From NCBI GenBank assembly GCA_050297015.1, contig JBNKRZ010000022.1, positions 8,458 through 72,457 of the forward strand: a stretch of DNA of 64,000 nt. Direction: 5' to 3'. Positions within the stretch are counted from its first letter, which is position 1, and every line of letters starts with the position of its first letter. Positions 33,667 to 42,572 of this stretch are shown piece after piece. Source of the stretch: JACKJA01 sp050297015 (GTDB lineage Bacteria > Pseudomonadota > Alphaproteobacteria > Micavibrionales > Micavibrionaceae). The position numbers and the translations under genes were made by a program. The notes below the pieces were generated by a model. The model had not been told where the DNA came from and did no database searches. It saw only the letters and a program-made list of their open reading frames with translations.

Positions 33667-34935
33667 ATGCCTTCCCCAACAGAACACCCACCTGTAGCCC
33701 CGCTGCTCCCCGGTAAAAAGCCGGAGGAAACCCGCGTGGTCGTCGCTATGTCGGGCGGTGTGGATAGCTCCGTCACGGCGGCGCTTTTGCATGAGCTGGG
33801 CTATGATGTTGTGGGCCTGACCATGCAGCTCTACGACCACGGCGAAGCGCTGGCTAAAAAGGGCGCGTGCTGTGCGGGGCAAGACATTTACGACGCCCGG
33901 CGGGTGGCGGAGGCTTGCGGTTTTCCGCACTATGTTCTCGATTACGAAAGCAATTTCAAGGACAGCGTGATTGATGAGTTTGTCCAGAGTTATTTGCGCG
34001 GAGAAACGCCGATCCCGTGCGTGCGCTGTAACCAGACCGTCAAGTTTCAGGACATGTTGGAAACCGCGCGCGATCTGGGGGCCGACTGTATGGCGACCGG
34101 GCATTACATTCAGCATATCGTTAATGAGGAAACGGGCCGGGCGGAACTGCACCGCGCCGTCGATCAGACCAAGGATCAGAGCTATTTCCTGTTTGCCACA
34201 ACGCAAGAGCAACTCGATTTTGTGCGTTTTCCGCTGGGCGGCTGGGATAAAAGCCGCACCCGGCAGGAAGCCGAACGGCTGGGTCTCCTGAATGCCGAAA
34301 AGCCGGATAGTCAGGATATCTGTTTCGTGCCCGGCGGCGATTACAAAACCGTGGTCAAACAGCACGCCCCACAAGCCCAAGCCCCCGGTGACATCGTCCA
34401 CATCGACGGACGCGCTTTAGGGCGGCATGAGGGCATCGTAGGCTACACCATCGGCCAGCGTAAGGGGCTGGGTATCGGCGGCGGCGTGACGGACGATAAC
34501 GATCCGCTCTACGTCGTGCGGCTGGATGCGGCGGCAAACCAAGTCATTGTCGGCCCCAAAGAGGCGCTGGCCCGCGATACCATTCATATTCGCGATTGCA
34601 ACTGGCTTTTTACGCCCCCTGTCATCCTGAGCACTTCCCCTGTCATCCTGAGCGATAGCGAAGGATCTAAACAAAACCCACAAGATCCTTCGGTTGCGCC
34701 GTGCCCTCAGGATGACAAGACTGTGGACTCCATCCCCGTTTTTCTCAAATTCCGCTCCGTCATGCAGCCCGTCCCCGCACGCCTGCAGATCGGGGAGAAC
34801 GGCACAGCCACCATTACCCTTGAAAGCCCGCAATACGGCATCGCCCCCGGCCAGGCCGCCGTGTGTTACGACGGCCCGCGCGTCCTCGGCGGCGGCTGGA
34901 TCACAAGAACGGAAAATAGTGGGAATTTTCTGTAA
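33667..34935 (+). CDS. mnmA: tRNA-specific 2-thiouridylase, with in-frame repeat-encoded insert
   Basis: Adds sulfur to U34 of tRNA-Lys, -Glu and -Gln. It has 422 residues against about 365-390 usual. The PP-loop SGGVDSSV is at 29-36, and the catalytic cysteines are Cys121 (RCNQTVKF) and Cys219 (SQDICF). Residues of about 318-351 are encoded by the palindromic repeat at 34619-34717 and fall between the central domain and the C-terminal barrel (FLKFRSVMQPVPARL), which accounts for the extra length. Confidence 0.95.
   Translation: MPSPTEHPPVAPLLPGKKPEETRVVVAMSGGVDSSVTAALLHELGYDVVGLTMQLYDHGEALAKKGACCAGQDIYDARRVAEACGFPHYVLDYESNFKDSVIDEFVQSYLRGETPIPCVRCNQTVKFQDMLETARDLGADCMATGHYIQHIVNEETGRAELHRAVDQTKDQSYFLFATTQEQLDFVRFPLGGWDKSRTRQEAERLGLLNAEKPDSQDICFVPGGDYKTVVKQHAPQAQAPGDIVHIDGRALGRHEGIVGYTIGQRKGLGIGGGVTDDNDPLYVVRLDAAANQVIVGPKEALARDTIHIRDCNWLFTPPVILSTSPVILSDSEGSKQNPQDPSVAPCPQDDKTVDSIPVFLKFRSVMQPVPARLQIGENGTATITLESPQYGIAPGQAAVCYDGPRVLGGGWITRTENSGNFL
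34619..34717. repeat. Palindromic repeat inserted inside mnmA
   Basis: It begins with a partial copy (CTGTCATCCTGAGCACTTCC), then the full unit CTGTCATCCTGAGCGATAGC-GAAGGATC at 34640 onward, and ends GATCCTTCGG...CCTCAGGATGAC in inverted orientation. Same family as 26711-26778 in ileS. It is translated as VILSDSEGSK...PQDDK without a stop. Confidence 0.9.
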
Positions 34936-35048
34936 GCGGCCATTTTCCTGTCTTTTTAACTCTTCCTTAAGCTCTTTTATCCATAATAGTGGCAGTAAAA
35001 GAGCTTCGCGCTCAAAGTAGGACATGAAAGACGGGGAAAGGAAAGGTA

Positions 35049-35522
35049 ATGGCCGGACTAGATAATTTATATGATTATGCTAATGCCATGAACCCGGACA
35101 GCGGTTACAGTAAAAGAATTGATCGTGCCGTGGAGGGGGGGAGCGGCAAGCCGTTGCCTGAAGAAGGGGGAACCGATTTTATGGGCAGGGCGGCTAAAGT
35201 TGCTGATAAATGGATGGGTAAAATAGGTGGTTATTTCGATGAGCAAGCAACGGCGAATGCTTCATGCATTAACGGTATGACCATACAACAACTTTACGAC
35301 AATCGAGAAGAAATTACTAGCGCATATCGTAAAGCGGTTATGCAAGTAGATACGAGGGGCGCTGAAATGGATGCGGGCGCTTATCAAAACATGAAAGCCT
35401 TGGCTGGCAACTTCCCACACGATGTTGGGGAACGCTACCAGAAATTTTTGGATAAATCTGAATATCAACCACCGGCAGATGCGCCCAAACCAAATCTTGA
35501 GTGTTCTGCGCCTGTCGTCTAG
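35049..35522 (+). CDS. Hypothetical protein (157 aa)
   Basis: Not recognised. The ATG at 35049 follows GGAAAGGAAAGGTA. The product starts MAGLDNLYDYANAMNPDSGYSKR, is soluble and helical, has two cysteines and a proline-rich C-terminus, and no signal peptide. Flanked by mnmA and by a hairpin at 35550. Confidence 0.6.
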   Translation: MAGLDNLYDYANAMNPDSGYSKRIDRAVEGGSGKPLPEEGGTDFMGRAAKVADKWMGKIGGYFDEQATANASCINGMTIQQLYDNREEITSAYRKAVMQVDTRGAEMDAGAYQNMKALAGNFPHDVGERYQKFLDKSEYQPPADAPKPNLECSAPVV

Positions 35523-35549
35523 CCATACGTAAATAAATACGGTTTTTAA

Positions 35550-35585
35550 ATCACGCCCTTTGGTTTATCCCTAAAAGGGCGTGAT
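35550..35585 (+). terminator. Long hairpin after the 35049 gene
   Basis: ATCACGCCCTTT pairs perfectly with AAAGGGCGTGAT over a 12-base loop. There is no T run after it, so termination strength is uncertain. Confidence 0.5.
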
Positions 35586-35725
35586 GTTTATGCGCAACAT
35601 CCCCACATCCCATGATGTGCAGAAACTTTATAAAAATCAAAAAACTTCTTGAGAAAATAACAATCTTTATGATATAACCGCTCTTATCTCCGGATAAACA
35701 CGGAAAAATAGAAGAGTGTGTAAAA

Positions 35726-35944
35726 ATGATCGGTAACGATTATGAATTCGCAGGACTCGAATCTCTACGGGGGGAAACCCTCGCCGGATTCGAGCCTCCG
35801 GCGAACAATAATGAAGAAGGCGCATGGTTGACCTTGCAAGCGGTGCGGCGGCTCCTGGTTGAAAATCCGGGGCATGCTGAGCTGATGCGGGCCTTTTATG
35901 CGCTGGAAAAACAGATTTTGACGACTGGAATATTGTCAAGCTAA
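35726..35944 (+). CDS. Small hypothetical protein (72 aa)
   Basis: Not recognised. It begins MIGNDYEFAGLESLRGETLAGF and is acidic at the start, with a helical middle (LTLQAVRRLLVENPGHAELMRAFYALEKQIL). The ribosome-binding site is weak. It lies just before the tRNA locus used by the integrative element. Confidence 0.45.
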   Translation: MIGNDYEFAGLESLRGETLAGFEPPANNNEEGAWLTLQAVRRLLVENPGHAELMRAFYALEKQILTTGILSS

Positions 35945-35981
35945 GCATACCGGTACATCAAGTATAAGCGCATACAAAGCC

Positions 35982-36010
35982 TTGACAAACTTTTGACAAC
36001 GCGCCATAAA
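35982..36010 (+). promoter_or_regulatory. Promoter of the original tRNA-Met gene
   Basis: TTGACA (35982-35987), 17-bp spacer, CATAAA (36005-36010). Start of transcription would be near 36017, twelve bases before the tRNA 5' end at 36029. It now transcribes the broken 5' half and could read on into the replacement tRNA at 36198. Confidence 0.6.
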
Positions 36011-36028
36011 CGTTTTTCTCAATCTTGT

Positions 36029-36070
36029 GGCGGAGTAGCTCAGCAGGTTAGAGCAGTGGAATCATAATCC
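36029..36070 (+). pseudogene. 5' half of a disrupted tRNA-Met(CAU)
   Basis: Acceptor strand GGCGGAG, D-arm GCTC...GAGC, anticodon stem GTGGA, loop ATCATAA and the first bases (TCC) of the stem's 3' side are intact, then sequence diverges. The missing 3' part is at 49565-49610, whose CTCCGCT acceptor strand pairs with GGCGGAG. The break is the left junction of the integrative element. Confidence 0.88.
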
Positions 36071-36102
36071 TTGTTTCCTGTTTGAGAGCCGCCATAAAGA
36101 TA

Positions 36103-36131
36103 TTGTAAACCAATATCTTGAGAAGTATAAA
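36103..36131 (+). promoter_or_regulatory. Possible element-borne promoter for the replacement tRNA
   Basis: TTGTAA (36103-36108), 17-bp spacer, TATAAA (36126-36131). It overlaps a perfect hairpin AAGATATTG/CAATATCTT (36097-36119). The tRNA begins 67 bp after the -10. Confidence 0.4.
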
Positions 36132-36197
36132 ATTATAACCCTACCCTTCGGGGTATCATTGGGGTAACAAGTCGGTCTTCTTGACCATTTAGGTTAC

Positions 36198-36273
36198 GGC
36201 GGTGTAGCTCAGGGGTTAGAGCAGTGGAATCATAATCCATGTGTCGGGTGTTCAAATCACCCCACCGCTACCA
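36198..36273 (+). tRNA. tRNA-Met(CAU), element-borne, complete
   Basis: 76 nt including encoded CCA. Acceptor GGCGGTG/CACCGCT (G-U at the end), D-arm GCTC-AGGGGTTA-GAGC, anticodon stem GTGGA/TCCAT with loop ATCATAA (CAU at 34-36), T-arm GGGTG-TTCAAAT-CACCC; all stems pair. It differs from the broken chromosomal copy in the acceptor, D-loop length and T-stem, so it is not a simple duplicate. The elongator Met type is favoured over Ile2 by similarity to alphaproteobacterial elongator tRNA-Met. Confidence 0.92.
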
Positions 36274-36358
36274 ACCTTTCTCTTTAAAATCACCCTCTTA
36301 TAGAGTTATTTATTAGGTAGCAAAATGCCTAAACGATTTTAGGAGAGAGGTAAAACAT

Positions 36359-38728
36359 ATGTCATATAACTTTAGCAGCCTATCTCCTGCTGATTTTGAA
36401 GATTTAGTTCGCGACTTAATTGGAAAAGAGCTAAATGTGCGTTTTGAAGCGTTTGCTGCTGGACCTGATGAAGGCATGGATGGAAGACATGCCAGTGCGA
36501 AAGGGACACACACGATATTGCAAGCCAAACATTATGCTGGATCAGAATTTTCAGCGTTATGTTCTAGAATGAAAGCAGAACGTGTTGCCGTTGAAAAATT
36601 AAATCTTCATCGATATGTATTGGCTACATCTCATCCCCTAACTCCGAACAAGAAGAAAAAACTTGCCAATATCATAGGCACTTCCCTTAAATCAGAAGCT
36701 GACATCTTTGGGCCGGATGATCTAAACGCGCTTATAAGGAAATTCCCAGAAATAGAAAAATCCCATGTTAAGCTGTGGCTAACAGGCTCAGGAGTTCTTT
36801 CTCGTGTTATTCATGCTGCATCACACGCTTATAATAATATTACCGCACAAGAAATAGAGAATAAGCTTCGCGTTTTTGCACCTAACCCAAGCATGGATCA
36901 CGCACGAGATACTCTTGAGAAAACTCATGTAGTTATTATTTCTGGCCCTCCTGGTGTCGGAAAAACAACATTAGCGGAGATGCTATCATATGCATATATA
37001 GCGGAAGGTTGGGAGCTTCATGCACTTCGCAGCTTGGATGACGGATTTGCCGCTATTGACGATACAAAAAAACAAGTTTTTCTTTTTGATGATTTTCTTG
37101 GAAGGGTAGCGCTTGACCGTAATGCTTTATCACACAAAGATTCCGATTTGGCAAAATTCCTCCGCCGTGTATCCACGTCACCTAATGCCCGATTTATTTT
37201 AACCACACGTGCTCATATTTTCGAAGAAGCGCGGCGTGTTTCCGAACATTTGGCTGACCAACGGTTAGATATTAGCAAATATCTCCTTGATGTTGGTATT
37301 TACACGCGCCGTATCAAAGCAAGAATTTTATATAACCATCTTCTGGTATCCCAAACCCCACAGCAATATATAGAAGCACTTTTCACAAGCGGCGATATAT
37401 CGAAAATCGTAGATCATAAAAATTATAATCCGCGCATAATCGAGTGGATGACGGACGAAGCAAGAATTAGAGATATTGCCCCAAATGATTACCCAAAGAC
37501 TTTTATAGAGGCTTTAAACAATCCGCATAGCTTATGGGATATAGCTTTCCGAGAACATATATCCAGACAATGTCAGCACTTATTGTTTTGCTTGTTTTTC
37601 AGTTCAGAATATGGCGTCAGCCTTGAAGATTTAAAAGCCACATACGACAGCCTACATCCCATGCTTTGCCTAAAATATGGCGTTCCATATGATGCGAAGG
37701 ATTTTGAAGAATCAGTTCGCATTTTAGAAGGTGGATTTATTACGATAACCAATAAAGATATTCGGTTTGTGAATCCTTCTTTGAAAGATTTTCTTTCAGA
37801 ATACCTTAAGGACTTAAAGCTATTATCTGATTTCCCTCCGTCTGCACAACGTACTGATTGGGCAAAACAGCTCTGGCGATATGGAGAAAAACTTATAGAT
37901 CCCGAAGAAAATGATCTTGGCATAGCTTTGGAAAACATATGGTCAAATCAAAAAAAGACAGACCAACAAACGCAAGATTTAAAAAAATTCGCTAATTCCT
38001 TTTTATCACCAGCGGAGAGTTTTCTTAGCCTTCCCACATGGAGAAGAGAACGAAGAAATCAAGGATACTCTCTTCACCCAGTAGGGCTATCAAATACCGA
38101 TAGAATTGATCTGTTATTGACATGGTGGCAACACACTAAAAATCCGAGATTCATTGAGCTTGCACAGTCTTTAGCATCAAATCCAGTTGATGGGCTAGAT
38201 TCGTGGAGAGATGGTGAAGAGGCCATAGAGCTTATTCGTAAGATTAGAGATGGTGATTATTACGAAGGTTTATCTTGCGCAGAAGATTTAGCCAATAAAA
38301 TAGAGGACGCTTACGTTGTAATGCTGCACCATGGTATTCCATCTGACGATATTGAGAGGGTCTTCGATGCTGTAGAAAGTGGAAAGAAATACTTAAGCCA
38401 AGAAATGTTGACTGCGGTTGAAGATACCATCTCAACACATTTTTCAGACATAGAGGATATTGTGTCAGAGATTGATTCAGAGTCCACCTTGGACGATCAT
38501 ATTAAGGTGTTGGAAAAAATTGCAAAGAATGCCCCAATTGATGAAAGCACAATTAACTCTGCGATTAACACAATTGAAGCAAGAAAAATCGAATTGCAAG
38601 AGGAAGAAGAGATGTCACAAGCCAGATCGCCTAGCTTTACATCAAAACCTAATGCTCCTGCTGATAAATTTGATGACGATGCACTTAGGAGCCTCTTTAT
38701 ACCTCTCTTAGAAGCGGGCAAAGTTTAG
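36359..38728 (+). CDS. Mrr-type nuclease fused to a STAND-like P-loop ATPase (probable defence protein)
   Basis: It has 789 residues. Residues 1-130 resemble Mrr/PD-(D/E)XK nucleases: FEDLVRDL near 13, Asp41 in GPDEGMDGR and Gln55-Ala-Lys57 in ILQAKHY. An nSTAND3-like NTPase follows, with Walker A GPPGVGKTT at 196-204, Walker B FLFDD at about 241-245 and a sensor-like FILTTRAHIF. The C-terminal 400 residues are helical, like the sensor part of STAND immune ATPases (Avs-like). AGGAGAGAGG precedes the ATG. Nuclease plus sensor ATPase suggests abortive anti-phage defence; this is inference from architecture. Confidence 0.78.
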   Translation: MSYNFSSLSPADFEDLVRDLIGKELNVRFEAFAAGPDEGMDGRHASAKGTHTILQAKHYAGSEFSALCSRMKAERVAVEKLNLHRYVLATSHPLTPNKKKKLANIIGTSLKSEADIFGPDDLNALIRKFPEIEKSHVKLWLTGSGVLSRVIHAASHAYNNITAQEIENKLRVFAPNPSMDHARDTLEKTHVVIISGPPGVGKTTLAEMLSYAYIAEGWELHALRSLDDGFAAIDDTKKQVFLFDDFLGRVALDRNALSHKDSDLAKFLRRVSTSPNARFILTTRAHIFEEARRVSEHLADQRLDISKYLLDVGIYTRRIKARILYNHLLVSQTPQQYIEALFTSGDISKIVDHKNYNPRIIEWMTDEARIRDIAPNDYPKTFIEALNNPHSLWDIAFREHISRQCQHLLFCLFFSSEYGVSLEDLKATYDSLHPMLCLKYGVPYDAKDFEESVRILEGGFITITNKDIRFVNPSLKDFLSEYLKDLKLLSDFPPSAQRTDWAKQLWRYGEKLIDPEENDLGIALENIWSNQKKTDQQTQDLKKFANSFLSPAESFLSLPTWRRERRNQGYSLHPVGLSNTDRIDLLLTWWQHTKNPRFIELAQSLASNPVDGLDSWRDGEEAIELIRKIRDGDYYEGLSCAEDLANKIEDAYVVMLHHGIPSDDIERVFDAVESGKKYLSQEMLTAVEDTISTHFSDIEDIVSEIDSESTLDDHIKVLEKIAKNAPIDESTINSAINTIEARKIELQEEEEMSQARSPSFTSKPNAPADKFDDDALRSLFIPLLEAGKV

Positions 38729-38839
38729 AATTAATGGATACACCTCCAACATTGCCCCAGAATTGATTTTCATTAGAAATTCCAGTGATAGTTGTATATC
38801 ATCTTGATATTCATAAAATTCAGATGAAAGAACCAAATA

Positions 38840-41401
38840 ATGACGGGTGCGGCAACGGGCATTACAAAGATCAACAAGATTAACAACGCAGGAATCTTTT
38901 CTGCTTATACTTGGCCTGCCAGCCCACAAGACCTTTCCTTCAAGAAAATCAATCTAGTCTATGGCTATAATGGTAGCGGAAAAACAACGCTTTCAAATAT
39001 TCTCGGACTATTTTCCGAAGATCACGATGACCTTGAGATTAAACGTATCGAGCAAGGGCTAGCCTCTGATCCTGCGAAGTCTGTTGAAATAGAAATCGAA
39101 TGGGATAGCAAAACTGCAAAGCATCCCAAAGACAGACAAAAGCTATACGTCTTCAATTCCGCATTTGTTGCCGACCATGTTTATGATGGTACACAAGCCA
39201 AAGTGAAGAATTTCAAACAAATCACAACGAAGGAACAGCTCTCCAATCCAGCCTTAAAGAAGATTGAGGAAGCCATTACTGCTGAAAAGACAAAACAGGG
39301 CAATGCTGAAGCCTATATCAAAAACCTTGAAAAGCTGTTTAACGACATCAAAAAGACACTATCAACAACATGGAATGAGAATATCGAGGGCAAGCGAATG
39401 CCTACGATTAAATTCGAAGACTGCCCGCAACAATCGCCAGAGGATAGTGAAGAAAGTTTACAAAAAGCGCTTGAGGAAGAGTTCTCAAAATTCAAAGCTT
39501 CAAAAGACCAAGATGCTTTGGAACAAGCAATTTCAGACCTTAACCAAATCACAAAAGGCACTGTCAGCTTACCCGAGGCTATGGCTGATACCGTCGCAAA
39601 ATCCATAACAGCCGCGGCCAGAGAAAAAACCCAAAGTAAAATTGATGCTCTGAAATCTCACGCACTAAAACATTCTTCTATACAAAACTGGCTTGAAGAT
39701 GGTGCAAGCCTTTTACGGCAAACCAAAGAGGATAAAACATGCCCATTATGTGACAGCACATTACCCAATATTGAGGAATTAATTGCGTCATACGATGCCT
39801 TTTTCAATGATGAACTTGCCGCTCTAACGCAAGAAATCGACAATATTACAACCTCACTTGATGGTTTATTGAAAGAAGCCCAGATTAAATCCGCTCAGAG
39901 TATGCGCGTTCAGGCTTTATTGGCGGAGTATAGCTATCAAGAGATCGTGACTGAGGAAGAAAAATTAGCGCTAGCACAACTACAAAAACAGGCTATTAAA
40001 AACTCGATAAAAGCCGTAAATGCCTTGTTTGAGAGTAAGAAAAAGGCAATAGACTTTACACCCACCAAAGAACAGTTGGAGAATATTGAAAACCTAATAA
40101 AAGAGGTCAAGCAGTTCTCTTCTGACATTACTGCTCTTATATCCGTTAAAGATAAAATTCTTAATCGCCTACAATCCGCTCGCTTTAATGACAAAAATGC
40201 AAAATCCATTTGTGAAAATCTCTTATGGAAGCGGTTTGACAATCAGGGCAAGCAAATAGCCAGCGAAGCCAAAAAGAAACAGGAGAAAGAAGATGCAAAA
40301 CTTGAAATCCCTGAAAAGATCGGAGGAATACCCTTCTACCATTTTTTAAAAAATGCCATGCAAACCATACAGGCTATGCTGGCTCAAAAGAATAACGAGA
40401 AGGCAGCCGAACTATCAAAACTTAAAAATGAATCCAAGTACGTAAATGAATTTTTAGAAAGATTTTGCATCAGAAATTTTACAATCAGTATGGAGGGCAA
40501 TGAAGAAATAACCATTCATTACTCTGGTGTGCCGCCGAAAAAAGGAATCCAATATTCTTTAAGCGAAGGTGAAAAAACAGCTTTGGCATTTGCATATTTT
40601 TTGAGCAAATACCGGCATGAAGTATTGGACAATCCGCAGGCGGTGAAAGAAGACTTTGTAATTGTGATTGATGATCCCGTCTCAAGCCTTGATGAAAACA
40701 GACTGTTTTCGACAGCGCTGGTTATACAAGATATGTTGATGCCGATAGCCCAAAAGGGAAAAGATGCAAATGGTCAAACAGTTATCTCTTCGTGGGATGG
40801 ATGCAAACAAATCATAATTTTAAGTCACAACATCATATTCTTGAAATTTATGAGCAACCTTATTGATTCAGACCAATGTAAAGTGCGCGCCGATCTATAT
40901 ATCGAAAAGGGTATAATAACTCTTTTGCCCAACAGCCTCAGAAACTATCAAACATCTTATTTTCAAAAACTCGATAAAATTCAAGCTTACGTGGCTGGAG
41001 ACATTGAACACGAAAGTGCAAAAGACTACCTGCCAAACTACATACGAGTGGTACTTGAAGCTTTTATATCCTTCAAGTTTGCACGTCTTAGAGGTAAGGA
41101 CAAATTCCTACCTGCAATGTTGGATTCACTCATTGGAATGATTACTAGTGATGCCACAATGTTTGATAGCTTTACTGCTGTTTCAGGCATTACAAATACG
41201 CAAACATTAAAAACGGTGCTTTTAGAGATAAAGCAAAAAACTAATCCAGAAAGTCACGGCACAACGCAGGACATAACACATTTAGAATATCTCTCCGAGA
41301 CAGAACTCAAAAAGCTGGCAGAGCAGACGCTTCAAGTCATCCAATTTTTAGACCAAATTCATTATAAAAAAGCTCAAGAACTTAAACAGGCTGCCGCTTA
41401 A
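38840..41401 (+). CDS. RloC/PrrC-like ABC-type ATPase, possible anticodon nuclease
   Basis: It has 853 residues of the AAA_13 type. Walker A GYNGSGKTT is at 42-50, a coiled coil at about 140-470 is interrupted by a zinc-hook-like CPLC at 301-304, the ABC signature LSEGE is at 574-578 and Walker B VIVIDDP at 607-613. The C-terminus holds Arg736-X3-Glu740 (RVVLE) and His806 (ESHG), similar to the Arg-Glu-His ribonuclease triad of PrrC, although the Glu-His spacing is longer. RloC combines exactly these parts: zinc hook, ATPase and anticodon nuclease. No type I restriction genes are adjacent. Confidence 0.7.
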   Translation: MTGAATGITKINKINNAGIFSAYTWPASPQDLSFKKINLVYGYNGSGKTTLSNILGLFSEDHDDLEIKRIEQGLASDPAKSVEIEIEWDSKTAKHPKDRQKLYVFNSAFVADHVYDGTQAKVKNFKQITTKEQLSNPALKKIEEAITAEKTKQGNAEAYIKNLEKLFNDIKKTLSTTWNENIEGKRMPTIKFEDCPQQSPEDSEESLQKALEEEFSKFKASKDQDALEQAISDLNQITKGTVSLPEAMADTVAKSITAAAREKTQSKIDALKSHALKHSSIQNWLEDGASLLRQTKEDKTCPLCDSTLPNIEELIASYDAFFNDELAALTQEIDNITTSLDGLLKEAQIKSAQSMRVQALLAEYSYQEIVTEEEKLALAQLQKQAIKNSIKAVNALFESKKKAIDFTPTKEQLENIENLIKEVKQFSSDITALISVKDKILNRLQSARFNDKNAKSICENLLWKRFDNQGKQIASEAKKKQEKEDAKLEIPEKIGGIPFYHFLKNAMQTIQAMLAQKNNEKAAELSKLKNESKYVNEFLERFCIRNFTISMEGNEEITIHYSGVPPKKGIQYSLSEGEKTALAFAYFLSKYRHEVLDNPQAVKEDFVIVIDDPVSSLDENRLFSTALVIQDMLMPIAQKGKDANGQTVISSWDGCKQIIILSHNIIFLKFMSNLIDSDQCKVRADLYIEKGIITLLPNSLRNYQTSYFQKLDKIQAYVAGDIEHESAKDYLPNYIRVVLEAFISFKFARLRGKDKFLPAMLDSLIGMITSDATMFDSFTAVSGITNTQTLKTVLLEIKQKTNPESHGTTQDITHLEYLSETELKKLAEQTLQVIQFLDQIHYKKAQELKQAAA

Positions 41402-41430
41402 AGCGGGATATTACCAATCACGCTTTTTTA
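41400..41430. terminator. Bidirectional terminator-like hairpin
   Basis: AAAGCG...GAT and ATC...CGCTTTTTTA form an imperfect stem between the convergent 38840 and 41418 genes. Confidence 0.4.
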
Positions 41431-41798
41431 TTTGCGAAAGGCTTTTTTGAATTAATCTTTTCAAAGCGTTCTATAAATTCGGCTTCATAATCACGAGCGC
41501 ATTTGTTTACTTTCCAGCAAATACGCAAATCATCGTAATGAGGTAATGCCCAAATATCAGAACCGCCTTTGTGATTATCCTTTTTCAGGACCAATGCCTT
41601 CACTCGTGACCTTAAAGACGTTGAGGCCATGCCAATGTAAGCGATAGGATCGGCAGGTTTTGCTTCATCAATCACAAAATAAACACCACGCTGCGTAGTA
41701 ATTTGCTTAAACTTATTATCAATCAATTCACGAAATGTTGGGAAAGGACCTTCAAGCGGTTCACAACCAAAAAATTTCATGAGATCGGTATAATTCAT
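41418..41798 (-). CDS. GIY-YIG domain protein
   Basis: It has 126 residues. The GIY-YIG nuclease fold is indicated by RGVYFVIDE and PIAYIGMASTSLRSRV, with the conserved Arg after the YIG strand, and a YEAEFIERF helix with the catalytic-type Glu. Small stand-alone GIY-YIG proteins occur in mobile elements with unknown roles. It lies between the RloC-like gene and the inverted-repeat region, on the opposite strand to the former. Confidence 0.8.
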   Translation of the reverse strand: MNYTDLMKFFGCEPLEGPFPTFRELIDNKFKQITTQRGVYFVIDEAKPADPIAYIGMASTSLRSRVKALVLKKDNHKGGSDIWALPHYDDLRICWKVNKCARDYEAEFIERFEKINSKKPFANKKA

Positions 41799-41831
41799 GC
41801 AAACTCCCTTGCGGTGCGCCCCCGCTTATGA

Positions 41832-41933
41832 CTTGACTGGTAGTCGGGGAGTTTACAAATCGCCAAAAACGATCCCTGTGATTTTAGCCGTGAAGCCTGT
41901 TGTATAGCACAAGCTCCCCGACCATAGGTCAAG
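41832..41933 (-). promoter_or_regulatory. Inverted-repeat region, possible P4-type immunity RNA; gene-poor 41799-42572
   Basis: CTTGACTGGTAGTCGGGGAG (41832-41851) is complementary at 16 of 20 positions to 41914-41933. P4-like satellites carry a small immunity RNA whose segments pair in this way near a short leader frame, and a doubtful 70-codon frame overlaps here. The rest of 41799-42572 has no firm gene. GTTACCCGCA occurs twice (42120-42129 and 42398-42407), which might be binding sites for the element's replication protein. Confidence 0.3.
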
Positions 41934-42572
41934 GGTGTGCTTTTTTGGCAAGCACAAACCATTTTGGCGGGTTGTAAAGCCCGAAAGCCGTTGCGTATCG
42001 GCTTCATAGTCAGGATAGTTTGATTTAGGCAGGAATGGAAGAGTTAACGCTCTCAGGCAGTTATTTAAATTCCATAGGTAGTAAAAACATCAAAATTAAG
42101 GGCTTTGCATTACCCATATGTTACCCGCAGTCACAAAACAGCATCCCAAACGCTTATAAACAAGCGTACACGGCCTCTGGAAAGAATGATTACCAATCCT
42201 CGGGTCTGGGAGAATGCCCTTCAAAAGGCGCTTATTTTCAAAACAAGAAAAGTCAGTTAATACTGGCTGTTTAATGATAAAATATTTTCCATAGACTAAA
42301 AGGCATCAGCCCCATTCAACAAAGGTGGTTCGGCCTTCTTGCCAATTTTCATAGGTGACTGCCGCGTTCATGAAAATTTAAAATTGGTTTCCCGTACGTT
42401 ACCCGCATATGCCGCCCAAGCTTATGACCCGAAGCCAGCCAAGCGGTATATCCACGCCCCAGTATGATCATTTATCAGTGTGTCGGTCTGCGAGAGAAAT
42501 CTAGAGGTTTTCGATGAGATTCTGCGATGCCTGTCTTATTGTCGATGTGTAACTTTAACAAAGGAGGCATTA

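Noticed and set aside
36071..36093. Possibility that sequence after the 5' tRNA half completes a tRNA (GAGAGCCGCC can pair with GGCGG)
   Set aside because: No T-arm and no proper anticodon-stem closure. The true 3' half is at 49565.
41795..42007. 70-codon open frame on the - strand
   Set aside because: No ribosome-binding site. It runs through the complementary segments of the presumed immunity RNA, so it is more likely incidental or a leader.
42035..42274. 79-codon open frame on the + strand in the element's control region
   Set aside because: AGGA sits directly against the ATG with no spacing, the product has no recognisable features, and it overlaps one copy of the GTTACCCGCA repeat.
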